Program-made: the position numbers and the translations under genes
From: Glandiceps talaboti
Taxonomy: Eukaryota; Hemichordata; Enteropneusta; Spengelidae
NCBI RefSeq assembly: GCF_964340395.1
Contig: NC_135566.1
Coordinates: 6,182,501-6,246,500 of the forward strand
Direction: 5' to 3'
Length of the DNA stretch: 64,000 nt
Notes under the pieces: generated by a model
What the model was told of the DNA's origin: nothing
Seen by the model: only the letters and a program-made list of their open reading frames with translations
The model's database searches: none
In this document: one piece after another, positions 33,701-48,500 of the stretch
Layout of the letters: every line of letters starts with the position of its first letter
How positions within the stretch are numbered: position 1 is the stretch's first letter

Positions 33701-36700
33701 ACAGTAACATGATACAATAACTAATAATATCATCGTTTATACTTCGAAGGGAAAACGGTGCTTAAATTGTAGATAACACAGCCCCTAAAAGTAGTGAAAT
33801 CGCTGACGTTTCGAGTTCACACTCTTCATGGGGTGGTACTGCCATGCACTCTTTAGTATATATAGTAAAGGCAGATCAAGGCAGGGTAATCATTAGTCCT
33901 GCTTGCAAACATGGTACGGGACTCGATTCTGACAGTGTCCATTCCATTCCACGTTGGCATCTAGACTACGGCAAGTATTGATACGAGAAGTTGCAATCTC
34001 CATCATTCTGTTTTGCAGTATAGAACATACACGGTTCTCAACATGTCTCTTCACAGTGTTTCTAATCGGTACAATCCGATAGGCGATTTTTAAAAATTCA
34101 TTACATGTGTGTTTAGTGACAAAATACGATAACCATACTGAACGACTTTTGATAGTGTGACGTCACATTTATTTACAGTGCTAAGTGTGATAAGATTGTT
34201 CTTGCAAAGTAATTCACGATGTGATCACACTTGTAGCATACTCCGACCAGTCTCGGCTAATGATCGCTTGTCTTTTTAAGTCACAGTTGATATTTTTAGA
34301 ACATACATCAATAAGGTTGTCACAATATTATTTTTGTTCCTTTATTAAGAGCGGTTACCCGCGCGTGCCAACGAAATAGCCAAAACAATAGCTGATCGAA
34401 TTACTGACCACATGCTATGTGTCTCATATTGTTAGTTTCTTTGAGATCAAAGCGAAACCGACAACTTCTCGCCGAAATTGCAATCATATTAGCCTCGTTA
34501 AGGAGGACCTATTGATTTTTATAAGAATGTCGGTTTCTGTGATATTCATAGGGGGACTATGTCGCCCCGCAGTACCGCAGGAGGTCCGACAGATGGGGTC
34601 CTGTCCTAGCATGCACAATGTGTACCAAGAATGTGATCCACAAGTTTGTCCATTCACAATTGTTTGTTATGTACCAATAGTCACTTCAAAGTAATTTACA
34701 CTTTGCTGATATGAATTTTTAGTGTTACCGGGTAATCGATATTTTGCCGCTTTATGTAAACTTGTCATAACGGCTATCTATATAAGATATGATTTATGGC
34801 CCTATAAGATAACGAAGCCGCATACAGAAGCGACCTTCTGGCGATACACAAAATTGTCACTTGATGATATCACCAAAGCGTATCTCACATCAGCCAACTT
34901 GAATACTTTTTACGTTTGATATTTTCCAATAAAACTTTTATCATAAACTTGCCAAATATACGTAGATGAAGGCCAACTTACTTCTAATCCCGACCATATC
35001 AGTTCTCGAAACTAAAAGAAAGCCATTGCCCGAAAGATTATGCTAACATCAGAGTCCAGGGCGACTTGTTAAACTTGAACCTGAGACTCACATGCATTCT
35101 AAACATGTCAAGTTTTTCTGCAACCTGTTTCCATTCCGACGCAATTAATTTTTCCTTATTAAAAAGATGAGGACAATATTATGGATATGGATAATACATG
35201 ATATTATTCCACCCTTTGATTCTTTTTTAAGTTAGGGGTGATTGAGTGGAATGTGTTCGATAGTCGGTGAAATATCAAAGTGATATACAAACGAGAACTA
35301 GCGTTATAGCTTTCATTTCTTCTAGCGATTCAATTTCAATTCTTGTCAGTGATATTAAAATGCAAATCCAATTTCACTACTACGAACACGCGAAATATCA
35401 GTGAATAGAGATTGCAGAAACACGTGATATGTGAAGTATTTATTAACCACCAGCGAAAAATAATCGAAATGGGGAATAATAATGAAAAGATTGTCATGGC
35501 TATATAACATAAATGAAACAACGCGCTCATCGAATATTGATTCACAGTACTGTTCAGTCTTCGCATGTCAAGGTCTAGAAACGGTTGGATATTTTTCTAT
35601 ATCGGTTTTCATTAAAATCACAGCACAAATAACTACCAGGGAAATTTCGATCAATGTTATAGCGTTGATGGGGACAGGAATCGTTCAAAGTTATCAATAT
35701 GATAATTTTGGCCGTGTGTAGTTTCATGAACTTGGCAATCCGTATTTGTTCTAAGAGCAGTCATTGAGATTTCTTTGTAATTGATAAGAACGCAAATTAA
35801 GGGAAAATTAAATCACAGTGGAATAAAAATAATTACTAACTGTGAATAACATATCTCATATATCATTTTGATTTTCTAAAAGTAATTAATTACACTGTAA
35901 CAGAAATAGGCTTACAGTTGAATCTGGTCACTGTATTTTAAGTTTACATCATGGTGTTACCATGACTACAATTACATGTATGCAAGTCGCATTTCATTCT
36001 CTCTCGGACGAGAATCATATTCACCCGATTTTGGGTTGTATACTTTTAGGAATATCAATTTTTATTATTTAATTTACAACCTTCCCTATAGAGGATGGCA
36101 TTCTTTAAAAGTCATGCGACACCTATGAATCAGAATGAATGGTATGAATGGTCATGTACAGTTTGTTTTTATTGCTTGTATCCGCTGTATTGAACAAAGA
36201 ATACATATAGACCTACTCGTATTGAAACAACAGAGATGGGGGAGGTTATTGTTTCGGATTTCCACAACGAATACTTGTGAGATTGCGAATACAACTTTTA
36301 ACGACTTACTGTAATAAAACGCAGTAGCAACAAATAAACCTGCAGGTACAAAAACAGAATGGGTTAATTTACAAGAATCTGTTCAATTAAGAAGTGTGCT
36401 AAAACGTTTACCATGTCAATGTCAAAATCAGTGAACCGATCTTGTTCTGACTTGTACAGGTAAAAATTTAGCATAACGTTGCCAAATATACATTCAGTTT
36501 CTATGCATCGACGGACAGATGAAACTATTCAGCTTCGAAGTATACCCGTGTTTTGTCCATGTCAAAGGTCGTCTGTTTGTTTTTGTAGTTGTGAAAGTTC
36601 ATCTGCATGGTCGACCTAAGCTACAGCGTATTTGGTTCATGCAAAGATGTGGTTCAAGTCAAAGTTCGCTGATTGAGTCCCAGTTTACCTCTGTTCTAGT

Positions 36701-37746
36701 AGTATATACGTTCAAAATTCGTAGAAAAGGAATTGACCTTTCGCAAAATCATGGTTTATTTGTAATTTGGCTTTGTACGAATCAATATAAATGTAACTTA
36801 TGGTTACGTGAACTTAAACTTGAAATTTCTCCAGGCGCCTTCTGCAAAACTAGCGTCGTTTAGGGTACACAAGCTTGTCTGTGAAATTTGACAAAAGAAC
36901 GCTTATCATGATTCCAGACAAGCGATGCCTTTTATATTGATAAAGGATTCTTTTCTTGTTTTATTCACAATTTCTTCCTTCAATTCTCTCTCTTAACCCA
37001 TTTCTTTCTTTCACTACGACAACTTGTGATAAGTGTTTCTGTCACTTTCACCCCTCCTCATTGTTGGTTTTCATCGCGTTGTGAGTTTTTGAGTCGTTGT
37101 TCCTTTTCATGGGTTTCCAACAATTTGATTGAGAGCGACAAGCAGCTGTGACTGACATTACCCCAACAACCAATCATGGCCGAGTGCGCCACCTCATTCA
37201 CGTGCGTATTGTTGGATGTGTCAGCCATGGGCGGAGCTTGTGGATCCAATAACGTAGAATAAATGCTCCCGTTTCTTTGCTTACACTCAACACTCGTGAG
37301 TTGATTCTCGATGCAATAGACACGTTTTGGCATCCACACACTGGCTATAATAACAACGTGTGTCAACATAGAGCATTGACAACTCAAATCCAACGATCAG
37401 TTGTGTGGTGGGCAAAGGTGACTGACTAGATGAAAATAACAGTGGGCCGTAGAACAACGAGGTATTTAAGGGATTTTGTCAGAATTCCGGATATCCTTTC
37501 AAAATAATATAAAAGCTGCTGTCGAAGGCATTTGAACGTGCAATGAAATGCAATTGTAGGATATTAGACCGCTGGTCGCCTTACTCTGCTGAGGGCTTTT
37601 CAGACGTAATACTATTCCCAGCTTGGGGTCAGGAATGACGGTGAGCTATTGAAGCACACGGTACAGTGATCACTCTGGAGCTAATTGCACGGACTTTTTG
37701 CCTGTGGAGATAGCGTATTCACTGACGACTTTCTAAACTACGAGAC

Positions 37747-37834
37747 ATGCTGAAGTTCGTGGTTAACAGCATCGCTCGATCACCAACTAGGACAACGAGA
37801 CCGAGGAATTACCGTGGATGGGATTCCGACTCGG
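37747..37834 (+). CDS. Candidate first coding exon of the downstream three-SH3 gene
   Basis: ATG with G at -3, 29 codons (MLKFVVNSIARSPTR, then TRPRNYRGWDSDS), ending in phase 1 at a good donor (TCGG|GTAGGT). The phase matches the acceptor at 51478/51479, which needs an upstream phase-1 exon on the plus strand, and would give ...DSDSVDGEEQ. No other exon in the 13.6 kb between looked convincing. The link rests on phase, strand and coding look only. Confidence 0.45.
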
Positions 37835-40800
37835 GTAGGTTTCAGAATTTTCAATTTTACAACTTGTATTACTCATCTTAACCATGACTCTAATATAGGT
37901 AACATCTCCCATGGGGCAAACCGTAGATCACTCCAGGGTATATGGACAAACATACGAACATATTGTGAATTTTAAAAAGCGCATACATACATATATAAAT
38001 GTTGCTATATACATGTTGTTGTAGAAATGTGATTATTTTGATTTATGGGTATTCGTTCTCTAGTTGTACCCGCACATAAATGTTTACTTGCATCAATTCA
38101 CAAGTAAGCGTTAATTTCGGGTAAAATAATATTGTTTATTGTGGATTTTCCCATGCCATATTCTGAAAAGATAATTAATGGATAGACTAATATTATTACA
38201 ACAATGTTTATCAAAAAAGTTTACGTGTGGATTCTGCGAATGTACTTTAATAAACAACGTAATACAACTGCGGGTTATTTTGCGTTTCACATTCGATGCA
38301 ACCACCACTGTCAAGTCAGTGTTGACATTTACTTGCGTGATTAGACCGCTTTATGGACTGCCTTATGTGAAGTCATCCACATAGTGGTTCTGCTACACTG
38401 CTTCTCACCTTAGGGTGTACGGCACGGCTGTCAGAAATGGGTTGTTCATTTCAAAAGTAGCGTAATTCATTTCAATAGCCAATAAAATATCACATATCAG
38501 AGCGCCTAAAAGCCAATTTTACGCATATGTGTGTTTTCTTTTTATGGGGTTGACTTTCATATGCGTAGTGTCCGATACACAAAATCAACTAATGTTACCT
38601 GTTCGCTTAGGTGAGGGAAAGAGGTCGAAGCGGTTGTAAGGGCAATTCTTGTCTGAAAAGAGTTTTCGCACCGTTTAAGATATTCCCGCAGGTTCCTAAA
38701 GTACATGATTACGCGAGTGACAAGTTTTCACGGCATTTGATATGTCCCATCTGATTGAAAAGCCGCTGCTTAGCACCCATTGAATAATATGAGTTTTCAA
38801 TGGGTTGCTTTTCTAGCCTCCCTCTCTTGAAACGAGCATGGGGATCAATTTCACGGTGAGTGTGAAACATACCTGAAAATCGAATGCCACTTTATCATGG
38901 CATTAAAGGTATCGCAGCAACCCACACTACACATGATCTCCGTGGTGGTTTTTTAGTCAAAGATCTGGCATGAAAAATCGTACCACAATTACCCAGCAAC
39001 TCGTTCATTGCCGCGGTGTAGCATTGTCATTGAGTCTTAAATTCAAATCGTGGTCTAAAACCAAGTCGACACAGGTTCGCACACTGGGTTCAAACGAAAA
39101 GACGAAGTAATAGTCATAATACATCAAATGCAATGTACTCTAGATTTAACTCGAAACACGAGAAATGTATTCGTTACCAACAAGATTATTAAACTGATAC
39201 AGTCTCGCCAATGAAACATATGGAATTCAGTTTCGCTCTCGTTCAACGACTAGGCCAATATTGTACAGTTTCCTCGAACACAAAGAGGCCAGTGGTCTTT
39301 ACGACAATGGTTGGAAAAGATGCGGGGGGGGGGGAAGTGGTAGTCATACCGAGTAGTGACACAGCGATGTAAACAACCCCTTGTGTAATGCATACACTTC
39401 AGTGTGACTACAATGCATCTCAATCTACAACAGTTGTCGGACAAAATTGATCTTCTAGTCAGGTTTTGGTGTGGGGGGAGGGGTGTTAGAAATCACCCTG
39501 GGGCTGGGTCAGTATGAGCTCAATGGTAGTCTGAACTTCGAGGGCATATCGGCATACTTGTAAATCGATTAATTAACCTGACACAATACGATGACATAAT
39601 AATACTATTTTGAGACAAAAACCAGTTGAACAGTTTGACATTTGTCGACTTATTCCAGCTAAACAGGATTTAAATTTGATTGCAAGTTGACTTGTCACGT
39701 TTTGTAGCTCGTTGGTATTTTGTGCACGACTTTCAATAGTGTTTGTTTCCCCCAGCCTCAGTAAGACTATCGCATATTGTTTAGATAAATTGTCGACTTT
39801 TCTTACGGCATTCCCACGCACCATTAGTTCGCAAAATACACATGTACTACACATGCATTGTAATTGTACGGTAACTTCTGACACGAAAAATTTAGCAAAT
39901 CAAAATGATCGAAACATTTTTACCGCTAGCTACATAAAAAACCCACAAAGATAAACTATTTTAATTTGCTTGTGTTATACAAACACAAATTGCATTTACT
40001 GTAGAGTTGACCCCAATCTGACGCTGTGAATGAATCTAAACATATCGCGAGATTTAACGAGAATATCATCCTTAGTCCTGTCATCCCTTGCCTTTTCAAA
40101 ACGATTGCATTGTATGTGCAGACAACTGGAAAATTTATAGAAACACAATTTGACACAAAGCGGGACTGTTATTCACCAAATTTATTTCAAATTTGTCAGG
40201 ACACATGCGTCGGTTTGTTCTTTACAACTCGTCGTTCTCATTTAGACGTATCAAAAGTCAGACACGCCAAACTATAAATTTGATTTAGTATTAATAGCAC
40301 GATTGTTTTTTTGGCGTTGATAGGGCGTGTGAAAAAACACAGTATAAACTAACGATTCTGTTGTCCACTACAAATCACCTTTTTATGGTGACTTCAGTAC
40401 ATTGAATACTTGTTCATTGACTTTGTTTAACTCGACTATTATACACCATACATCATTGCTTTTAAGTGTTGTGCCGAGTTGTAGCGGATCACTGACTTTG
40501 AAATATATGTTCTGTTTTGGTTTTGGTTAGCGGAGCGTACTTTAAAGCCTTTATTTTGTATCATTCTGTCTATGAATAGTCGAACTTGCCCTGGGGATTC
40601 GATAGATAAATAGACAACGAAGATGAATATATGTGTAGACAATAAACACGCGATCCGAAAGTAAGAGAATGGGTAACTCAGATTTGCTGATTATTGAAAA
40701 AAAAGTACGACGTCTTAAAGCTTACAGGGGTTATGGGGTTATAAAACTCAATACAACTGTTTTGTCTATATATAGATACAGTAAAATTTACTTTCTAGTG

Positions 40801-43426
40801 GATAGCGATTTGGTGAATAAGTGATTGTTCACTCCTTCTTTTATGTACGGAAAATAACAACTGAAACTTTACTGACATTTATATTGAGGAAACACATTAC
40901 GATAGTATTTGGGGACATATTTTCACACGCATATCCGTACAATGATGCTAATGACAACAGCAGTGATGTAAAAATCTAAAAACATAACCTATCATCGTGA
41001 TTTCTGCAGTGCAACATTTTCTTATGCCTAGCCTATTGCCGATACTGCATGTCCAACGCCGACACGTCACGTCACGTCACGGAGGTAACACACTGTCAAC
41101 GTACCACAACTTAGCTCGTGAAAGTCGACCCCGTACAATGCAAAACACGCGTGAAAAAATACCACAGCCTGGACACTCTGGTAGCAGAATGTCTTTAAAA
41201 GTTGTTAAGCGCAAGAATACACGACAGATTAGAAAACGGCGATAGACAATACGACTTGCGATATTTATTGCCGTCTGTGAAATCATAATTCTAGTGAATT
41301 TCCACAATGTTGGTATTACTCAGGCTGACGAACCTGAACAATAGCCTCGATTACATTCATACCGTGAGCAGCTTGCAACATCTGACTTGACTGCGAGAGA
41401 AGAAAAAAATCCCCATTCACAAAAATGAAATTCATATTCATCAAAGGAAAGCCATTCCAACAATGTCGAAATGTTATCCAAATATTATCAGATCCGCTCA
41501 TCTTTGTCAAAAATAAATAATTTGAAAAGGATTTATGATATCGGTAGATGGGAAAAGAATACTGGGTAAACTCTGTCAGTTAACAATTTGTAAAACATTT
41601 GACTAAAAAGACATAATTTGTCGTATACAATGCGCAGTTAATCGCCAGCTGACACCACATAAGAGTCGGTGATGAATGATTACTTAATCCCCGGTGCATT
41701 AATTTGCTTTCCATTTCCTTTAAATCATATTTATTTCGCAAAAATGTGGTTTTTAGTTACTACATACTACATTCATTTGAAAATATATTCATACTTATGT
41801 GAGAGTATCTGCCGAATATTAATAAAAAGTAATAACGATGATTATTAGTACGATTTCGGATCAACTTATAATACATTATTATTCATAAAGCTATCGTTTT
41901 CGAGAAAGTCATCTGACTAAATCAACCAGATTGTGTGTTACGCACTCAACCGTTGACTATCCACACTAAGCATATGTTTTGACCCTTCACCCATAGTTGT
42001 AACTCATGTTTGAATGCATGATCATTCAGTGACAGTGGCGAACCCTGGGCACCAACTGACGGCGGACAAGTTGTAGATGTGGTGAACTGTTTCCCGGTGT
42101 CTGGCACGCGACATAGAATAGCGACCGTCATTGTTGCATTTACAAAGTGTGTGGACTCTGTTTGTCGAGGAGAAAGTCAATTTATTCACTGAAATTGCTT
42201 TCAGCATTGACCTTTGCACAGAAATTATACACCTTTCTGTGATGCTGTTATGGTGTACATTTCATTGTTAAAATCCACCCTATTGATTTGTTTGGGTTGT
42301 CCATTTCATGCTTGTGTGATTTTTTCTCACGCCTGAAATGTATCACTGATACCTGGTGGGGTGCTGGTGTTCGTAGTACTACTAGTAGCTAGTTTAACCA
42401 TCATTTGCAATTGACCGAACTTAAACCACGTATTACTAGTAACGATGACGTAATATAGTATACGTATAAAAAATCCCTACTATGTAATCAACCGTTCTAA
42501 CAACGCCAGAATATAATTGTAATGTTATAGAAGACATGCATTGACATTAATATTACACTAGAATAGGGCAGTACAGTATAGTATACTAGAATAGTTTAAT
42601 AGAGAAAGTTCACTTGAGTAAAAAAGCTTAATATAAACCTAGTTTGCTGCACTTTAACAAATAGTACTTTAGTAGCATAGTGATCAATGCTTCGTAACGA
42701 CGACTCGAACATCATATTGTCCGTTAGTCTGGGAAATTTCAATTTGTTTGGTCGCAATTTTTCTTCAAATGATATTTACTATTTCACAACCAATTAGCGT
42801 TCAGTGCCTATCGGGTCGTCATCATTTTTGCATGGATCGTATATTACTGGTATGGATATATATAGTCACCGTGATACGTATACATTGCGTAAACTTAACA
42901 AAATCGTCCAGGTCTTACAGTATATATTAGCCGGCTGGTATAACGATGGCTATCGATTGTATGAAGAGTTCTACTAGCTCGTTGATTCTTAAATTTATGA
43001 CAGTTTCACTACAATGAATTGATATACCATGCCACAAAAAATATTGTTATTGCAATAAAACCATTGACAGGCAGTTCCCCATTTTTTCTATTTTGCAACA
43101 GAAAATAAAAACCTTAGTTGTTCGCCTTTCATTTAAAAAAGATGGAATTGTGACTACCCATAGAAAGTTTGATTTATTGCAAATACAACGTCTGTGATTG
43201 GTCCATCAAATATGGTATTCAGCCTGAGGTGTTCTAGGTACCGTTACTGGGGATGCTGGACGGTTAAAATCCAGGTTACCATGCAAACAGTCGTGTTCGT
43301 CTGTCGGTAGGTGTGTCGTCATAAATCTCCCATCTACCCTGCATTTGGTGCTTAGAAATAAATCATCGTATGTTAAAGTTTGGAACGACCTGTACACATC
43401 CATTACGATATAGTCCAATCAAGCCC

Positions 43427-43427
43427 A

Positions 43428-43494
<67 letters not shown>

Positions 43495-43497
43495 GCC
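43427..43497. repeat. (CTGT)n microsatellite
   Basis: About 17 CTGT units. Confidence 0.97.
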
Positions 43498-44118
43498 AGC
43501 CAGTGTTTGTTAATTTTTTACTTCTTATCTCCTCGCCCCTCTTTTTCTATTACATGTATACCCAAACACGCGCACACAAGACCCCAAACTTTTCTTTTTA
43601 AAAAATTGATGTACTGAACCTAAAATTTGTACAATGGTTTTGAAATTCCGAACGAAAACTGAATTCTTTAGAACGTTCATCAATCAAATAAATAAATAAA
43701 AATTTGTATGTCACGTAAACTTCGCGACCCAAATACCTGTACGACGTTCTATTGTAGATTTCACATTACGGTGTCACTTGACGTCACTGAAATGTGACAA
43801 TGAAACGGACACCTCAAAACGACCACACGTTCTCATTTGGTCAAGTGTCTCGCTCCTTGACATGGATATGAAACAATGCGTGTATTCAGCTGTCGGTCAG
43901 TTCGACTTTCTCAAGAGTCTCTCGTGCATAAGTAATACGTATTACGCAGTGTTAGCACTCTTATCAAATTAAGTTAAGTGGGAAGTTTCGATCAATATGT
44001 GTTGGCTTGCTCCAAATATTTCCACATACTCAATCTTTGTATGGAAAGATCGAAAACCATTAGTTAATTAACCAAAACAATTACCTGGTATACCACCAGT
44101 TGTTAATGTCATATATAA

Positions 44119-44710
44119 CGTGTATTTAGACTTTGAAATTAATTGATTGCTGGAAGGCATTCAACATCAAGTAATTTCCTCGACAAGACTGGACAAAGCA
44201 TTTTCATATTCATGTTCATATTAATATTGATTACAAAAGATAGACAAATACGCCCCGGGAACCAATTTCCCTCAAAATCAAAATCCTTAACATATCGCCA
44301 AACTTTTCCATATGAAAGATTGATTCTGGTTCGATTGAAATGATAATAGATTCTTGGGCGTTCACCGTCCAGTTTTCAAAGAAATCGATAACCTATGATT
44401 TTTCCACTGAGTGAAATTCCTGGATTCTAAAATGGTTCAATTTTGTATTCTTTACACCTCTGTTTCCAAAGTTTGTACTGTGACCTTTGATTTTTGTTTA
44501 AATTTTAACTGAAAATAGGGTTGAATTTTCTTGAACAAAGTACCAGTAAATCAGATTTTTATATCCGCGTCTCCATCTGCGTTAATAGACTCTGAAATTA
44601 ATGGATTGCTGGGAGGCATTCAATTTGAAAATACATTCGTCGAACAGACTGCACAATATAAATTTCATATTCATATCGATACAGATTAGAAACACACAGT
44701 CATGCAGACA
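44119..44710. repeat. Diverged direct repeat pair, ~130-150 bp each
   Basis: 44125-44270 and 44586-44710 share the order GACT(T/C)TGAAATTAAT, GATTGCTGG, AGGCATTCAA, CGA(C/A)(A/C)AGACTG and TTTCATATTCAT. They lie in the same orientation, about 460 bp apart. This is probably an old local duplication or two copies of a dispersed element. Confidence 0.65.
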
Positions 44711-45402
44711 CATAATTTCAGTTAAGGTTTAATTTGAAAATTTAAATTAGACTCTGTGGAATGTACAATTGTCGAGTCTGATTGATTTTTATTCAATTTC
44801 ACGGTTACTGTGATGATGTTAATTAAACGATAACACTTAGTGACGTCATCTCCTGGTATGAATAGTTCGGTTAGTCTGTATAGCCGATATTCACAATACG
44901 ATTGAATTCACATATACTATGATAAATTTTATAAAATCATGTAAATGAATGCAAACCTCCACAAACATGCTATTATATGGATTTCTGGCATTGATTACAT
45001 ACCACAAATAACTTATATATAATATATGTTGCAAAGTTTTAATTATCCATCGTAATATCAATATTTACTCACGCGAACGATCAGTCTATGTGGATTCTGT
45101 GATCACTGCTGTCATATCCATGCCGCGTCGGCATATCAAAGCGTTATGATACTACTGTGTAGTAAAAGTAGCCCCAGGTTGCAATTTGCGGCTTGATTCG
45201 TTGGATGTTAATTAAAGGCCATGGTTCAATCCCAGTTTCTCGCATTAGCATTACTTTATAATTATCGGTGGAGACACAAGGATTCCACATACCAGATTCG
45301 TGAGATTTATTAACTGTAAATCTGACTGAATGGGTATATAGGAAGGTCAAAGGTGAATTCGATAAAACATCGTAGGGCCTCAAATTATCTGTTTGGGTAG
45401 TC

Positions 45403-45515
<113 letters not shown>

Positions 45516-48500
45516 CAGACAGAGAGACAGAGAGACAGACAGACAGACAAAGGCAGAGAGACAGTATGTGGATATTGTATTGTGTCTTTGTCTACGCAAA
45601 GGAACTGCTATAATTTTTTGAATAAATACAGACAATAACACAATTTTCATATATTCTTAATAGTTCACAACTAATTAATTAATGCAATCTATCCTGGCAC
45701 CACGATCATTCTATCATTTATCATACTTGCAATATATTCAACATCCCCTCTTTATCATCCAGAGGCATAGTTATTGCGCTGGCATACTTAATTATAAGCT
45801 GTATATAACGAAGAAATGGTAACACCAATCTGCAGAGACCCGATGAATGTTTTTTTGTTTCACGTACAGTTGCCAATACATATTGCAATAACAGAATATT
45901 CTGATATGAACCGATGGAATAATTTGACCTGCTTGGGTTTGTATGTTTGTCTGACGGACTCGCACTGTTCAAAGGAATCTATATGAATCTAATCGGTGAC
46001 ATACCTTTAGGGTACGGCTAGAATAAAGTAGAAAATGAAAATTTCTATGTTACTACCTTCTGGTGTATACATATCACATGAGACAATGTTTACACAGTGA
46101 GTGTGGACAATACTTGATAAATATCTGTGTGATGTTGTTATAAAAATGCGTCTTTTAATCAATAAACATAACACCACATACTTCAGTAATTGAAGTAGTA
46201 AAAAGTAACATTACAATAATTATTTAATGTTAAACATGATATTTGATTATTTTATAATCTAGCCAATGAATTTAATAATATGTTTCACTTAATCACTTGA
46301 AGTAAACATGAATTCTAATGAGAATTGTGTCATTTACAATATTTTCCTGCAGTAACGACGCCCTTTTATATAACTTGCCAAATTTTCCTTACATTTTTTT
46401 CAGTTTGCGTCCTATTCTTCAATTAAGTTACAGTTGTTTATCTATAATTGTGACACAAAGTGGTCACCCTGTTCATCATATAGTACTCGAGAGGATAACA
46501 TATACTTGATGAAACGTACTATACAACAATAGCTCTGGATCTGTTAATTTGTTTCTATGACAACGTAGTAATGTGAATTATTGTTATCAAAACACGTATG
46601 TAATGAAAAAAAATTAATGGGGCATAAACACATATTTTTGCACGTTTGTTGAAATTTACCCTCGTTTGATTTCCACTTTAGACGTCGTGTGAAATACGAC
46701 ATGTGTGCGGTCTACCGATACATTTATTTGATCGTGAATCTATAAAGATACACTTAATCCATGACCAAGTTAATGCACATTTCATTCGTGTTGAAATTAA
46801 CTGAGTCGGTAGCACATCAAAGGATTATAGGTAGGGCAATGGAAGCCGAAAACTGTGACTATTTCGATTTGTAATAAACGCACTGAAATCGAAACTTATG
46901 GGTATATATTAAGCATGCCGCAAAGCAAGCTTTGATTATCCCCCTTTCCGCATACCTCGGTGTTCTAATACATTGTGAGTGACGTCCATGCTAGTAGAAA
47001 TACGGATATAAAATTTAACAATATAATGATACAATAAAGTTTTTGTGGTGACGTTGACTTTGACTTGAAGATCCAATAGGTCTATATTAATTCAAAATAA
47101 CGATTCTAGGACCTATACATACTTGAGTTTATTTCGATAAATTCCAAAATTCATGATTGTCGGTTTAAACATCTAGGCTGCAATTGGTAAATTTGGACGT
47201 CGACTGACTACCAACTTGAAGGCATAATTACAATGTAATGTAGCACCACAACTGACACTATACAACAACACGTTAGTTATTCCTTTCCGATCACCCCCAG
47301 AAACGACAAAATGAAAAAAAAACTCTACATGCTGGCTTGCGATCGGGTGTTGGCGAATGATAGGATGATCAAGCCATGGATGGCCAAGTCTAGTACATGG
47401 ACTGATATTGAAGTGTGCGTGCTGATACGATGTTTTCTGGCCTACAGAATTCAGTCGTGTGTGTGTGTGGGGGGGGGGGGGGGCTGCTCTCGCCATTTGG
47501 TAGGGAATGGTGAGAACAAAACTCTTCACACGACTGGTGTGATATGTCAAACACTACACTAATGATGATAGAGGCAGCACTTATGTCGATTTGGGATCTG
47601 TCTGAGTATTAGCTTTATGCGACCTTGCGAACCTTTTCGTTCACGTCTGTTGATCTTCGCCGGTACTATGTTCAAAGATGTAAACATGGCCCTGGAATTC
47701 AACTCAAATGTCATACAATTCACCCTAGTCAAAAAGCCAACATGTAACAATTGTCATTACCCTTGAAGTTGCCTTAAAACTATAACACAATTTACCCTGG
47801 TGGTATTTGAAATTGCAAGTTTGGCGATCCACAATTTCTTTTTGATAGGTATTAAGTTGGAGGCTATATGTTGTAAACAAACATTTCTTGGCTCATTAAC
47901 TACCATAAGTAATAAAACCTAATCCACCATGTTATTTTACTATCACTCCTTTGTTACAACGCTTTATCGAAGGTCTCTTAAAATAAAAATACCTGGGAAT
48001 AACGTTGTCAATTTTAGGGCTAATTTCCGGCATATTAATTAATAATGGATATTTGCCTCTTTTATGACCATTACACAATTGCACAGTATAAGGCGGAAAA
48101 AAATCTCGTGAAATCGCGCGGTAATCGACGACACAAAACTAGAATTGTAACACTAACAGTTGATAAGGCTGTGAACGAACTCAAAAGACAGTGTTCCATC
48201 ATATGAATACATTTGCGTGTTTATGTCGTTGCACCAACAGTCATTACTCGATGCAATTATCACTGGAGACTAAATGAACTATATACTAATGGATAGTATA
48301 AACCTTGCTCGGAAGTATCACTTCGGTGTCACTTGCAATATGAATGCTTTGATGGTTATAAAACAATGAAACCCATCATCTTTCAGATAGTCATTAAGTG
48401 TGTGTAACCTTAAACATTGTCGATTTCGTTTTGTTTTAAAGTAATTAAAGCGATAGCATGATTGCCATGTAAAACATGAATTGTATCTTAATACGAATAT

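Noticed and set aside
36519-36863. 114-codon plus-strand open frame
   Set aside because: No signal, domain, splice support or family resemblance; it looks like chance.
37058-37393. 111-codon minus-strand open frame just upstream of the candidate SH3-gene first exon
   Set aside because: Somewhat coding-like composition, but no recognisable motif and no splice partners; more likely promoter-region sequence of the plus-strand gene.
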